A stretch of DNA of 17,115 nt, taken from positions 1-17,115 of the forward strand of contig JAFGTA010000127.1 in NCBI GenBank assembly GCA_016934355.1, given 5' to 3'. Below, in pieces: positions 1 through 7,158 of the stretch. The position numbers and the translations under genes are program-made. The notes under the pieces are model-generated. The model was not told where the DNA came from. It saw only the letters and a list, made by a program, of their open reading frames with translations, and searched no databases. Position 1 is the first letter of the stretch. Every line of letters starts with the position of its first letter. This DNA is from Candidatus Bathyarchaeota archaeon (lineage in GTDB: Archaea > Thermoproteota > Bathyarchaeia > TCS64).

Positions 1-3
1 GGG

Positions 4-77
4 CCTCTGTCGAAGCGTCTTCGATCACTCATCTCTTTCACTCCTACTCAGCTAGTATACTCCAAGCCTCGTGAGGC
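4..77. repeat. Two short hairpins in the gap before the first gene
   Basis: The stretch before the first gene holds two perfect inverted repeats. The first is TCGAAG-CGT-CTTCGA at 10-24. The second is GCCTC-GT-GAGGC at 66-77, followed after ten bases by TCCG and an A-run. They may be the 3' untranslated region or terminator of a gene that lies outside the window, or part of a repeated intergenic element, because a related arrangement recurs at 13241-13316. No coding region is evident in 1-192. Confidence 0.4.
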
Positions 78-145
78 TCCTCGTATCCGAAAAAATATCA
101 TCTTAGGCACTCTTTTAAACCTTTCAACCCCGGCGCCTCTGGGAA

Positions 146-154
146 CCTATAAAT
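146..154 (+). promoter_or_regulatory. TATA-like promoter of the first small gene
   Basis: CCTATAAAT at 146-154 resembles an archaeal TATA box. A transcription start about 26 bases downstream would fall near 176, giving a leader of roughly 15 bases before the ATG at 193. There is no Shine-Dalgarno sequence. Confidence 0.5.
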
Positions 155-192
155 CTGGTCTCGACTATACATGTCACACGGACTGTAAACAT

Positions 193-486
193 ATGAGCAG
201 TGAAGAGACCAAAAAGCTGAGTTTCGAAAGCACCGACTTCAAGTTCAACGTAGCATACCAGGCGTACGCGAAGGCCTTCGACGAGGCGGACCCCGAGGAC
301 CATGAGTCGCTGAACGACGCCGTCACCAAGTTGTTCAACGAGGAGATATCATACCCCAACTTCTACGACGCCATCAGCGACGAGAGCAGGAGGCACCAGT
401 TCCACAGGAGCCAGATAAGCACCTCCAGAAAGTTCGCCTACAGGGCGGCTGAACGCAAGACGGACAGGATTAAGCGCCACAAGTAG
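193..486 (+). CDS. Small charged protein of unknown function (97 aa)
   Basis: I do not recognise this protein. It is soluble and very hydrophilic, with no signal peptide, membrane segment or cysteines. The N-terminal two thirds is acidic (residues 32-38 include ADPEDHE). The last 30 residues are strongly basic and end in DRIKRHK, which would suit nucleic-acid contact, though that is only inference. The ATG at 193 is supported by a TATA-like element at 146-154 and a codon pattern rich in G/C third positions typical of the window. It stands alone: the next gene has its own promoter. The coding call is fairly secure and the function is open. Confidence 0.7.
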   Translation: MSSEETKKLSFESTDFKFNVAYQAYAKAFDEADPEDHESLNDAVTKLFNEEISYPNFYDAISDESRRHQFHRSQISTSRKFAYRAAERKTDRIKRHK

Positions 487-500
487 AGGCAACTAAACCA

Positions 501-540
501 CTTGTGGTGTATTGGTCACAAGATGTTACTCAAGTTTAAA
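501..540 (+). promoter_or_regulatory. Promoter and dyad before the metallopeptidase gene
   Basis: TTTAAA at 535-540 lies 30-35 bases before the GTG at 570, so the mRNA would be leaderless or nearly so. Just upstream, CTTGTG (501-506) and CACAAG (517-522) form a 6-base inverted repeat. It could be a weak terminator for the preceding gene or a binding site. CACAAG also occurs at the 3' end of that gene (478-483). Confidence 0.45.
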
Positions 541-569
541 TCAATTAATGGTAACGAGACCATCATAAG

Positions 570-1481
570 GTGAACGTTTTGGGCGGATGCCTACACTCAG
601 AGGTCGTCTTCAACACCGACGCCCTCGAGAAGATTGTCTACGAGCCGCTTTGGGTTTTAGCCAACGTGGAGGAGTTCTGGACCGAGTACCCGGCGCAGAA
701 GTACGCCTGGGACTGGGCTGAGGCAGTGAACTACGAGATAGACTACGACGGCTGGCGTGAGAGGATCACGGAGTGGTCAAGGCTAACCTTGGACGAGAGG
801 GAGAGACACGTCTTCACAAGGAACACTCGTAAGATAGTCGAAGGCAGAACTGTATTGCTTGAGAAGGCGGTCCCGTATCTCTGCGGGTACCTCCCAGACG
901 ACATAGGCCTGGACATAGGCGTCTACTTCACGGCGTTCATCCCCCCGAGGGCCTTCGCCATGGGCGAGATAGTGTTCAACGTGGCCGCCACCTACTGGAA
1001 GAACAACACGGACAACATACTCAACACCCTTGTCCACGAGCTGTACCACGTCGGATGCGGAAACATACAAGAAAAACACGGGGTCGAGCAGCCCGACGAC
1101 CCGTTGACGAAGGTACTGTCCAACGTTCAAGGAGAGGGCATAGCCACCTACGTCGCCTACAACGCCCAGCACATCTTTCCCGCCCCGGACGACAAGGACT
1201 TCGAGATGATGGACGACCACGCCGTCGTCGACGAGTGCTTCAGACATGTCCGGGACATACTCTCCAAGGTCGACTCCACCCCAGACGACGAGCTGCAGAG
1301 GCTCTCATGGGACGTCGGAGTCATAGGCAGAGCCTACTACGTCGCCGGGGCCGAGATGTGCCGGGTCATCGACACAGAGATGGGCCGCGAAACCCTCATC
1401 GAGACCATCTGGAGAGGCCCGAGACACTTCTTCGACGTCTACAACGGATTCGCCGCGGCGGGGCGCAGACTAGGACTCTAG
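570..1481 (+). CDS. Putative zinc-dependent metallopeptidase (HExxH, DUF5700/DUF2268-like)
   Basis: A 303-residue soluble protein with a clear zincin signature. HELYH at residues 156-160 gives the two zinc histidines and the catalytic glutamate. GEGIATY at 188-194 places E189 as the probable third zinc ligand, the HExxH...E layout of gluzincin-like putative peptidases such as DUF5700 and DUF2268. The N-terminal 110 residues are rich in Trp, Tyr and Glu and are probably a helical lead-in domain. There is no signal peptide, so it should act in the cytoplasm. The start is GTG at 570, chosen because TTTAAA sits 30-35 bases upstream. The gene overlaps the convergent translin-family gene tail to tail by 12 bases. 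The substrate is unknown. The metallopeptidase fold is likely; the exact family name is less certain. Confidence 0.75.
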   Translation: MNVLGGCLHSEVVFNTDALEKIVYEPLWVLANVEEFWTEYPAQKYAWDWAEAVNYEIDYDGWRERITEWSRLTLDERERHVFTRNTRKIVEGRTVLLEKAVPYLCGYLPDDIGLDIGVYFTAFIPPRAFAMGEIVFNVAATYWKNNTDNILNTLVHELYHVGCGNIQEKHGVEQPDDPLTKVLSNVQGEGIATYVAYNAQHIFPAPDDKDFEMMDDHAVVDECFRHVRDILSKVDSTPDDELQRLSWDVGVIGRAYYVAGAEMCRVIDTEMGRETLIETIWRGPRHFFDVYNGFAAAGRRLGL

Positions 1482-2096
1482 CCTATCCCTGAACGCCCCG
1501 AGCTCCCGGGAGAGGCGTCGTCTCCCGGCCTCCGCCGTGATCTCGGCTCTAGTGCGTTCTATGACGCCGCGGGCGACGTCCAGCTTCCGGCGCATCCCCT
1601 TGAGCATCATGCTCGTCTCCTCTGCCTCGATCAGGTAGAGGTATATCTCCTCCATGGTCTCGAGGTTCCGTTCAGCAGCCTCAAGGTCGCCGGCCCTCAG
1701 GTGGTCCAGCGCTTGGCGCCTGAGTTCACCGGTGACATCCGCGAGTCCCAGCACGTAGTCGGTCTCTTCGACCCCCAGCTCCTCTGGGGTTGGATACTTT
1801 TTCTCGGTGATTAGAGAGTGGAGTATGGCTGCCTCCGCGTATTCCTGCAGCGCCGCCACCACGGTTTCGCTGCTCTGGATGCCGGGGAACGCCTCTCCAA
1901 CTCCCCGAACCTCGGTGAGCAGGTTCGCTGCTTCGGAGATGAGTCGCTGGGCTTTCTCGGGTTCACCTTTGTGTAGCATGAGGATCGACTGCTTGCTGAG
2001 GGTTCTCGCCTTTCGGGCCTTAGGGTAGGCCCCGTCCTTTGCCTCATCGAGGGCCCTCAGGTGTTCCGTGACCTTCTTTATGATCTCTTGTAGCAT
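1470..2096 (-). CDS. Translin/TRAX-family RNA-binding protein
   Basis: A 208-residue, almost wholly helical protein that matches the archaeal translin family (COG2178). Family landmarks are ARTLSKQSILMLHKG (30-44), the acidic EYAEA (E85, E88), and GLADVTGELRR (117-127) with D120 and E124. In eukaryotic TRAX, acidic residues in equivalent segments form the RNase active site, and translin-type proteins assemble into ring or barrel oligomers that bind RNA or single-stranded DNA. E85 and E88 suggest a catalytically competent TRAX-like form rather than a binding-only translin; this is inference. The ATG at 2096 follows an in-frame stop two codons earlier. The nearest TATA-like element (TTTAAG, 2190-2195 on the plus strand) implies a leader of about 70 bases, long for this window. 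Confidence 0.85.
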   Translation of the reverse strand: MLQEIIKKVTEHLRALDEAKDGAYPKARKARTLSKQSILMLHKGEPEKAQRLISEAANLLTEVRGVGEAFPGIQSSETVVAALQEYAEAAILHSLITEKKYPTPEELGVEETDYVLGLADVTGELRRQALDHLRAGDLEAAERNLETMEEIYLYLIEAEETSMMLKGMRRKLDVARGVIERTRAEITAEAGRRRLSRELGAFRDRLES

Positions 2097-2213
2097 CTTC
2101 TACTGCTCCGGCGTTGCTTCGGTGGCTTTGGGCTTGTGGTCCACGGTGCAGACGTGGCTCCCCCTGTTACTGTAGTACGTTTCTTGGGGTTTAAGGATTG
2201 ATTGTGCGGAGTG

Positions 2214-2221
2214 TTTAAATA
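2214..2221 (+). promoter_or_regulatory. TATA box of the DUF2178-XRE operon
   Basis: TTTAAATA at 2214-2221 is a good archaeal TATA box. The predicted transcription start is near 2240-2244, giving a leader of about 55-60 bases that holds an inverted repeat (2247-2265) and a strong Shine-Dalgarno sequence (AGGAGG, 2286-2291). Confidence 0.6.
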
Positions 2222-2246
2222 CAGGTTGTTAGGTTAACATAACAAA

Positions 2247-2265
2247 GTGTGTGGTAAAACACACA
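2247..2265. promoter_or_regulatory. Candidate operator dyad
   Basis: TGTGTG (2248-2253), spacer GTAAAA, then CACACA (2260-2265) is a perfect 6-base inverted repeat just downstream of the expected transcription start. A second small dyad, GTT-AGGTT-AAC, sits at 2228-2238 between the TATA box and this site. The operon encodes an XRE-type regulator, so autoregulation by binding here is a reasonable inference. Alternatively, the repeat may act as an RNA hairpin in the leader. Confidence 0.4.
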
Positions 2266-2299
2266 GATAGTATGGTAAACCAAACAGGAGGAAACGAGA

Positions 2300-2710
2300 A
2301 TGAAGAGAACACAAATAGTAACCATAGTAGTGGCGTTAGCAGGAGCCGCCGCGGCCCTCTGGGTCTTCGGTACAAGCACCTTCGGCCTCCTCAGCGCAGC
2401 CAATGTCGCGGTCATCATAACCATAGGAGGCGTCATGGTCGACCGTATGCTGGTGAAGAGGGAGGACAGGGTCCAGGGATTCGCCGTCACCGACGAGCGG
2501 ACAATGCTCCTGGAGGGCAAGGCAAGCAGGGCCGCCTTCATGATAGGCAACTACGTCTGGCTCGCGCTGCTCTGGTACGAGTTCGCCGCAGAGAACTGGA
2601 TGCCATGGCCCAAGATCGGGTCGCCGCCCGTGATACTGCTCGGCTTGATGGCTCAGCTGGCCGTCTACTTCGCGGCGAGGCTCATGATGGCGAAGAGCGT
2701 GAAGAGATGA
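2300..2710 (+). CDS. DUF2178-like integral membrane protein
   Basis: A 136-residue protein with four likely membrane helices, at about 5-23, 28-47, 80-96 and 109-128. Between helices 2 and 3 is a charged cytoplasmic loop containing DRMLVKREDR and DER, then an Ala-rich stretch, as in the DUF2178 family. In archaea and Firmicutes such proteins are commonly encoded next to a roughly 70-residue XRE regulator, and that is the case here: the stop codon overlaps the regulator's ATG (ATGA at 2707-2710), so translation is probably coupled. AGGAGG at 2286-2291 lies 8 bases before the ATG, one of the few strong ribosome binding sites in the window. Biochemical function is unknown; a stress or membrane-sensing role is only inference. 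Confidence 0.75.
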   Translation: MKRTQIVTIVVALAGAAAALWVFGTSTFGLLSAANVAVIITIGGVMVDRMLVKREDRVQGFAVTDERTMLLEGKASRAAFMIGNYVWLALLWYEFAAENWMPWPKIGSPPVILLGLMAQLAVYFAARLMMAKSVKR

Positions 2711-2919
2711 GGACCCGCATAAAGGAACTCAGAGCCCGCATGGGTTACACTCAGGCGGACCTGGCCAAGCTCGTGGGGGTGAGGCGTGAGACCGTCAGCT
2801 TCGTCGAGAACGGCGAGTACAACCCCTCGCTGCTGCTGGCTGTGAGGGTGGCCAGGGCGTTCGGAGAGTCCGTGGAGGACGTTTTCCTCTTCGAGGAAGA
2901 CGAGATCAAGCTAGGGTAA
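2707..2919 (+). CDS. Small XRE-family (HTH_3) transcriptional regulator
   Basis: A 70-residue protein that is essentially one Cro/C1-type helix-turn-helix. IKELRARMGYTQADLAKLVG (residues 5-24) supplies helix 1 and the start of helix 2. RRETVSFVENGEYNPSLLLA (26-45) is the recognition helix and following loop, with the NGEYNPSL signature of the short YozG-like regulators. An acidic tail (FEEDE) ends it. The true start is the ATG at 2707 inside the preceding stop; the same frame is open further upstream, but that part is only the shadow of the membrane-protein gene. It probably represses its own operon through the dyad near 2247-2265. Confidence 0.88.
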   Translation: MRTRIKELRARMGYTQADLAKLVGVRRETVSFVENGEYNPSLLLAVRVARAFGESVEDVFLFEEDEIKLG

Positions 2920-2926
2920 CTTCGAG

Positions 2927-3217
2927 ATGTTACTTGTTACTATGCTGGTCGCCGGGGCGGTCGCGGTGCTCCTCGCGGTTTACGTGGTGAGGGTAGCGTT
3001 GGCTAGGCCCGTGAGGCCGATAAACACGCGGGTGGCGGACAAGGCCACTGAGAGGAGCGTACTCTACTCTGGGGTATTCATACCCATAACAATCCACTAC
3101 CTGGTCACTTCGGAGGGCTACAAGGTAAAAGTGCGTGAACAGGTGTACAGGCTGGTCGAGGTGGGCGACGCGTTGACGGTTTTCGAATACAGCGACGGCT
3201 CCCACAGGCTTGGCTAA
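2927..3217 (+). CDS. Small single-pass membrane-anchored protein, unknown function
   Basis: A 96-residue protein starting 7 bases after the XRE gene and so the third gene of that operon. Residues 1-25 form one hydrophobic segment (LLVTMLVAGAVAVLLAVYVV) that acts as signal anchor or membrane helix. The remaining 70 residues look beta-rich and polar (VLYSGVFIPITIHYLV, VGDALTVFEYSDGSHRLG), like a small SH3- or OB-like domain. The alternating hydrophobic pattern and the VGD turn resemble small membrane-tethered domains of unknown function, but I cannot assign a family. Its TAA stop shares two bases with the TAG of the convergent histidine kinase gene (3214-3217). Confidence 0.65.
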   Translation: MLLVTMLVAGAVAVLLAVYVVRVALARPVRPINTRVADKATERSVLYSGVFIPITIHYLVTSEGYKVKVREQVYRLVEVGDALTVFEYSDGSHRLG

Positions 3218-4935
3218 GAGCTGAGAACCAGCGGCTTACGGCCGGGGATTCTGATGGTGAACGTCGTTCCCTCGCCCGGCTCAGACGTGTACGTCACGGT
3301 GCCGCCGTGGGCCTCAACGTTCTCCTTGACGTAGGCCAGCCCAAGCCCCACTCCCCTGGGCTTCGACGTCGTGAATGGTGTGAACATCTTGTCCTTGAGC
3401 TCGACGGGGATGCCTTCACCCGTGTCCGAGACCTCGATGACGAGCCAGCCTCGTTCTAGGTGGGCGCCGACTCCGAGCTCTCCGCCGTCGGGCATCGCCT
3501 CGATTGAGTTGGTGACGAGGTTGCCCAGCACCCTCATGATCCCTCTTCTGCTCAGTTCGAACTCGATCTTCTCCGGGACGGTGACCCTTGTCTCGATGTT
3601 CTCGGGGACCATGATCCCCTTGAGCACCTCGTCCACGAGGCTCCCGACGTCCACGGTCGCCCGGGAGATGTCCCCGGTCAGCGTTAGCTCGCTCCAGTTC
3701 TCCATGATGTCGTCGGCTAGCCTGATGTTCTGCTCGATGATCTCGTACATCCTCTTGTTGCCGGGGTTCTTCTTCAACAGGTACACGGCTGACATGATGT
3801 TCTGCAGCGGCCCCCGGAGGTCGTGGCGGGCCATGCTGGACACCCTCTTGAACCCCTCGATGAGCACCCTGTTCTGCTCCTCGTTTAGCGTCTCCACCTC
3901 CTCGAGCTTCGACACCCTGTCGATGGCTGTGGCGACGTGGCTGGCCAGTATCTCCAGATGCTGCCTGTCCAGCTCCGTGAAGGCGAAGGGCTGTCTGCTC
4001 TCTATGTTGAGGACGCCCACCGCCTCCCCGTCCACGATGAGTGGAGACACCAGCTCCGCCTTGGATATCTCGTAGCCGTAGAAGGGCGTCCCGTCCTCGT
4101 CCGAGGCATAGACGTAGTCGCTGCTATGGCTTATGTCGTTCACGAGGACTGACCGCTTCTCCTTGACGGCCTTCACGGTTATCCCCGCGCCGTCGAGGGG
4201 GAGGTTCACTCCGGTCGGTATGCCTCCGTGCTTGGCGACCTGGGTCAGTGTGTCGCCTTGGACCCGCAGTATGTCAACCCTTTCGTAGCCGAAGGTCTCA
4301 ACCATGGCCTTTAAGGTGCAGCCGTATATCTCCTGGAGCGTCCTAGCTGTGTTGAGCTCCACTGCGTGGCTGTGGAGCGCCCTGAGCCTGTCCTCGTACT
4401 GCCTCCTGCTCTCGGCCTCCCTGATCCGGGTCAGCGCCGAGGACGTGTGCTGCGCCAGTATCTCCAAGAGCAGCCTGTCGTCCTCCTTGAACTCGTTGAC
4501 GCCGGGGCTTTCGATGTTGATGACGGCCGCCACCTCCCCGTGGACGTGTATGGGCACGGTTATCTCTGACCTGCTCTTCGGCAGGTCATAGTCTTCTGGA
4601 GCGTCCATGAAGTCCGGGTCTTCGTTGACGTCGGCGACGATCTGGGTCTCGCCCGTCCTAAAGGTGCGGGACACCACGCTTTTGTCGTCAACGGTTATCA
4701 CCCAGTCCTCGGGGACTTGGCTTCTCCGGGTCCGCGGATAATATATGATGTTCCCGTCTCTGACGGCGACCCCTGCGAACGTGAAGCCCAGCACGCTGTC
4801 GGCTGTCTCCAGCACTATCTCGTATATCTCGTGGAGGTCGTCTGACAGCGCCAGCTTAGCGGCGTTCGTGTGGAGGGCGGCGAGCCTCTCCTCTAGCTTG
4901 GTGTACTGACTGACGCCGATCTTTTTCTCTGTCAT
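3214..4935 (-). CDS. Soluble sensor histidine kinase, GAF-GAF-HisKA-HATPase
   Basis: A cytoplasmic signal-transducing kinase with no membrane segment. Numbered from the GTG three codons upstream, a first GAF domain covers about 22-175 and a second about 186-345. They look like an internal duplication (ALHTNAAKLALSDDLHEIY versus ALHSHAVELNTARTLQEIY). The dimerisation helix carries the phosphoacceptor H374 in ARHDLRGPL. The ATPase has an N-box (GNLVTNSIEAMPDGG, 474-488), a G1 box (DTGEGIP, 507-513), an F box (FTPFTTSK) and a G2 box (GVGLGL, 531-536). The ligand of the GAF domains is unknown, and there is no heme or bilin cysteine I can point to. No response regulator is adjacent, so this is an orphan kinase. 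I prefer ATG 4935 over GTG 4944. TTTAAA at 4980-4985 fits either as a short-leader start. Confidence 0.9.
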   Translation of the reverse strand: MTEKKIGVSQYTKLEERLAALHTNAAKLALSDDLHEIYEIVLETADSVLGFTFAGVAVRDGNIIYYPRTRRSQVPEDWVITVDDKSVVSRTFRTGETQIVADVNEDPDFMDAPEDYDLPKSRSEITVPIHVHGEVAAVINIESPGVNEFKEDDRLLLEILAQHTSSALTRIREAESRRQYEDRLRALHSHAVELNTARTLQEIYGCTLKAMVETFGYERVDILRVQGDTLTQVAKHGGIPTGVNLPLDGAGITVKAVKEKRSVLVNDISHSSDYVYASDEDGTPFYGYEISKAELVSPLIVDGEAVGVLNIESRQPFAFTELDRQHLEILASHVATAIDRVSKLEEVETLNEEQNRVLIEGFKRVSSMARHDLRGPLQNIMSAVYLLKKNPGNKRMYEIIEQNIRLADDIMENWSELTLTGDISRATVDVGSLVDEVLKGIMVPENIETRVTVPEKIEFELSRRGIMRVLGNLVTNSIEAMPDGGELGVGAHLERGWLVIEVSDTGEGIPVELKDKMFTPFTTSKPRGVGLGLAYVKENVEAHGGTVTYTSEPGEGTTFTIRIPGRKPLVLSS

Positions 4936-4979
4936 GACTGGCACTGGCGGGCTTGTTTTGGTTCAGTGTGTCAGATTGA

Positions 4980-4985
4980 TTTAAA
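4980..4985 (-). promoter_or_regulatory. TATA box of the histidine kinase gene
   Basis: Read on the minus strand this is ACTTTAAATC. It lies about 45 bases before the ATG at 4935, so the leader would be about 20 bases, with no Shine-Dalgarno. The rest of the divergent gap to the creatininase gene (4936-5119) shows no other gene. Confidence 0.5.
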
Positions 4986-5119
4986 GTTTGTTTGTCTTCG
5001 GTATTACACTGTTCTCCATAGCTGTGCGCGTAATCTGAATATCATATACTGCGCCGCTTCAAGTAAGCCCTCGGGTGATAGGTGTTTTATGTTTCGTGGT
5101 CAACTTCGGATCGGTTTCT

Positions 5120-5968
5120 ATGAGCGAGAAAGGCAAGCTTAGCTGGTTCTGGTTGACGGAGCTGACCCGCCCCGCGTTCGAGGACTGGCTGGAGAACGAG
5201 GAGAACCCGGTGGTGGTCATCGGCATAGGCAGCATCGAGCAGCACGGCCCCCACCTACCGCTGGGGATGGACTCCATGGCTGTGAAGCACTACGTCCACG
5301 AGGTGGCGAAGAGGACGAACAGCGTGGCTGTTCACCCGTGTTGGCCGGGGTTCAGCCCCCACCACATGGGGTTCAAGGGTACCGTGACTTTCAGCTGGGA
5401 GACTCTGATGGGGGTGCTGATGGACACCATCGGCAGCCTCGCGTACCACGGGGTGAAGCGGTTCGTGATCATGAACGGCCACGGCGGCAACACACAGGTG
5501 ATGAACCTGGTGGTGCAGCAGGCGAAGCGTGAGTACGACGTGATGGTGGCTGCGCCCACGGGGCCGGGCGGCACCGAGCTGGCGAAGGTCTTCGAGGACA
5601 GGCAGAAGCGGCTCTGGGACGTGCACAGTGGCATCAACGAGACGGGGGCGGCGCTCTACATGTTCCCAGAACTCGTCGAGATGCGGCGTGTGCCCGAGGA
5701 CTGGGAGCCGAGCCTCGACGTGGACCCCAAGCTGAGGAAGTATCTGGATCCCGACAGGGAGGACTACGAGCTAGTGAACCAAGTCTGGAGGGCGTGCAGC
5801 CAGCCCGACACCGACGACTTCACCCGTGACGGCGTCTACGGGCTGGGGAGCCCACGCGACGCCGACCCCGAGGAGTACGGCAGGCGGTTCGAGGAGCGCG
5901 TCGAGTTCGTAGCCGAGTTCATCCGCGAGTGGAAGAAGATACCGACGCCCCCCGCCTTCAAGGACTAG
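5120..5968 (+). CDS. Creatininase-family amidohydrolase
   Basis: A 282-residue metal-dependent amidohydrolase of the creatininase / ArfB / MftE-like family. GSIEQHGPHLPLGMD (37-51) gives E40, H42 and D51, NGHGGN (119-124) gives H121, and HSGINETG (169-176) gives E174. These are the positions that bind two divalent metals in creatininase, so the enzyme should be active. Family members open cyclic amides or cleave formamide-type bonds in creatinine, riboflavin/F420 precursors (ArfB) or peptide cofactors (MftE). Which substrate applies cannot be told from sequence. ATG 5120 is chosen because homologues begin just before LTELTRPAFEDWLE; a GTG at 5075 in the same frame would add 15 residues. A T-run follows the stop. 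Confidence 0.88.
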   Translation: MSEKGKLSWFWLTELTRPAFEDWLENEENPVVVIGIGSIEQHGPHLPLGMDSMAVKHYVHEVAKRTNSVAVHPCWPGFSPHHMGFKGTVTFSWETLMGVLMDTIGSLAYHGVKRFVIMNGHGGNTQVMNLVVQQAKREYDVMVAAPTGPGGTELAKVFEDRQKRLWDVHSGINETGAALYMFPELVEMRRVPEDWEPSLDVDPKLRKYLDPDREDYELVNQVWRACSQPDTDDFTRDGVYGLGSPRDADPEEYGRRFEERVEFVAEFIREWKKIPTPPAFKD

Positions 5969-5971
5969 GCC

Positions 5972-5987
5972 CCTCCCTTTTTTTCTT
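5972..5987 (+). terminator. Oligo-T terminator after the creatininase gene
   Basis: CCTCCC followed by seven T and then CTTC (5978-5987) comes directly after the stop codon. Archaeal RNA polymerase terminates at such T-tracts without needing a hairpin. Confidence 0.5.
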
Positions 5988-6041
5988 CAGAAAGAGTTAT
6001 GCCCGGTCCAGCCCACCTTGTGATCGGGTCTGGGACAACCG

Positions 6042-7142
6042 TTGACCGTGGCTGGGGTACTGGCCTGCCTCACGGGGCAGAGCCGCTTCGTCGTCGACAC
6101 GCTCATCTACTACGCCCTATTCGCCATAGTGGCGCTGTCTCTCTCTTTCATGTATCGTAGAGCCGGCGTGCCTTTCCTCGGGTGCTCGGTGCCCGTCCTC
6201 ACCGGGGGGCTCGTCGTCAGCGCGGTCACCACCCGCCTCGCCTTCGCTGTTGCCGGTGCCGGCGGCATCGAGCTGCTGCCGTACCTGTCCGAAAACGACT
6301 GGGTCTACAACAGCGAGGAGAACGTGGCGCTAGTGAACGGTTTCCTCGGGGAGAGGCCGCTGCTCTGCGTCGCCCTCGTCGCGTTCACCTTCGCGGCCTC
6401 CATGTGCCTCGGCGCCGCACCGGGGTGGCTCGTCGCGAGGCCCGCCCTGGGCATGGACCCCCGGTACCTCATGATCGTCACTGTCACGCTGCCTGACATG
6501 GCCGCATGGATAGCGATACACGTCGTGCCGCTGAGCGGCGGGACAATGGGGGTGTTTGTACCCGACTTGCTGGCGTTCACGGGCGACAAGTCCAACGCGG
6601 TGCTAGCCCTCTCCCTGCTGGCGATGTTCGGAGTCTATGCCGCGCTTAGGGCCGTGGGGCGCTCGCCCTTAGGGAGGGTCATGGCCGCGGTGAGGGACGG
6701 CCCGGAGACGGCCGCCAGCGTAGGGGTGGACGTCGCCCGGGTGAGGGGGCGGGTCGTGCTGATCGGGTCCGGCATGATGGCGCTGGTGGGCTCCCTCCTG
6801 TCTTTCTACTTCACGTTCGTGGTCCAGGCGAACTACCACAACGCGCTGTGGAGCAACTGGCCTCTGCTCATGGTGGTCGTCGACGGCTCCGGAGGCGACG
6901 CCGGGGTGTTTCTAGGTGTGGCCGTCATCGACGGCCTTCGGAGGCTCATCATACTGAACAAGGATGCGTTGATTGACACGCTCTTCTTCCCCATCGCGTA
7001 CCTTGAGAGGCTCATCTACTCCGTACTCCTACTCGCGTTCCTGATGCTACGCCCCAGAGCGTTGACCGGGGCAAAGCCCATGCCCTCTACGTTGCACAAA
7101 CGGGTTATCGAGGAGATGAGCGAGGAGCCTGCCCCCGAATAG
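6042..7142 (+). CDS. LivM-like branched-chain amino acid ABC transporter permease (divergent)
   Basis: A 366-residue membrane protein with about eight to nine hydrophobic helices. The family signature is the cytoplasmic coupling loop GRVMAAVRDGPETAASVGVD (211-230), followed by SGMMALVGSLLSF, the LivM/LivH pattern that contacts the ATPase. PLSGGTMGV (163-171) matches the conserved SGG(S/T)xG loop of LivM. The N-terminal part differs strongly from typical LivM: residues 43-60 lack the usual LGHAAF-type segment. The tail (340-366) is a short polar cytoplasmic extension. The start is uncertain (TTG 6042 or GTG 6048), with no clear ribosome binding site. No ATPase or binding protein lies nearby. 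Its GC-rich composition matches the window, unlike the LivH-like gene at 10602. Confidence 0.75.
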   Translation: MTVAGVLACLTGQSRFVVDTLIYYALFAIVALSLSFMYRRAGVPFLGCSVPVLTGGLVVSAVTTRLAFAVAGAGGIELLPYLSENDWVYNSEENVALVNGFLGERPLLCVALVAFTFAASMCLGAAPGWLVARPALGMDPRYLMIVTVTLPDMAAWIAIHVVPLSGGTMGVFVPDLLAFTGDKSNAVLALSLLAMFGVYAALRAVGRSPLGRVMAAVRDGPETAASVGVDVARVRGRVVLIGSGMMALVGSLLSFYFTFVVQANYHNALWSNWPLLMVVVDGSGGDAGVFLGVAVIDGLRRLIILNKDALIDTLFFPIAYLERLIYSVLLLAFLMLRPRALTGAKPMPSTLHKRVIEEMSEEPAPE

Positions 7143-7158
7143 ATGCCGATCACGTCAC

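Noticed and set aside
783..1247. Long open frame on the minus strand inside the metallopeptidase gene
   Set aside because: It is low-complexity (Val, Gly and His-rich), has no recognisable motif and lies fully antisense to a gene with an intact HExxH site.
2251..2706. Open frame that would extend the XRE regulator by about 150 residues
   Set aside because: The extension is Arg/Gly/His-rich shadow sequence of the DUF2178 gene. The regulator has a proper ATG at 2707 in a classic ATGA overlap.
5075..5119. Upstream GTG start of the creatininase gene
   Set aside because: It would add residues not typical of the family, and a possible TATA-like TTTTATG lies inside that stretch. ATG 5120 fits homologues better, though a leaderless start at 5075 is not excluded.
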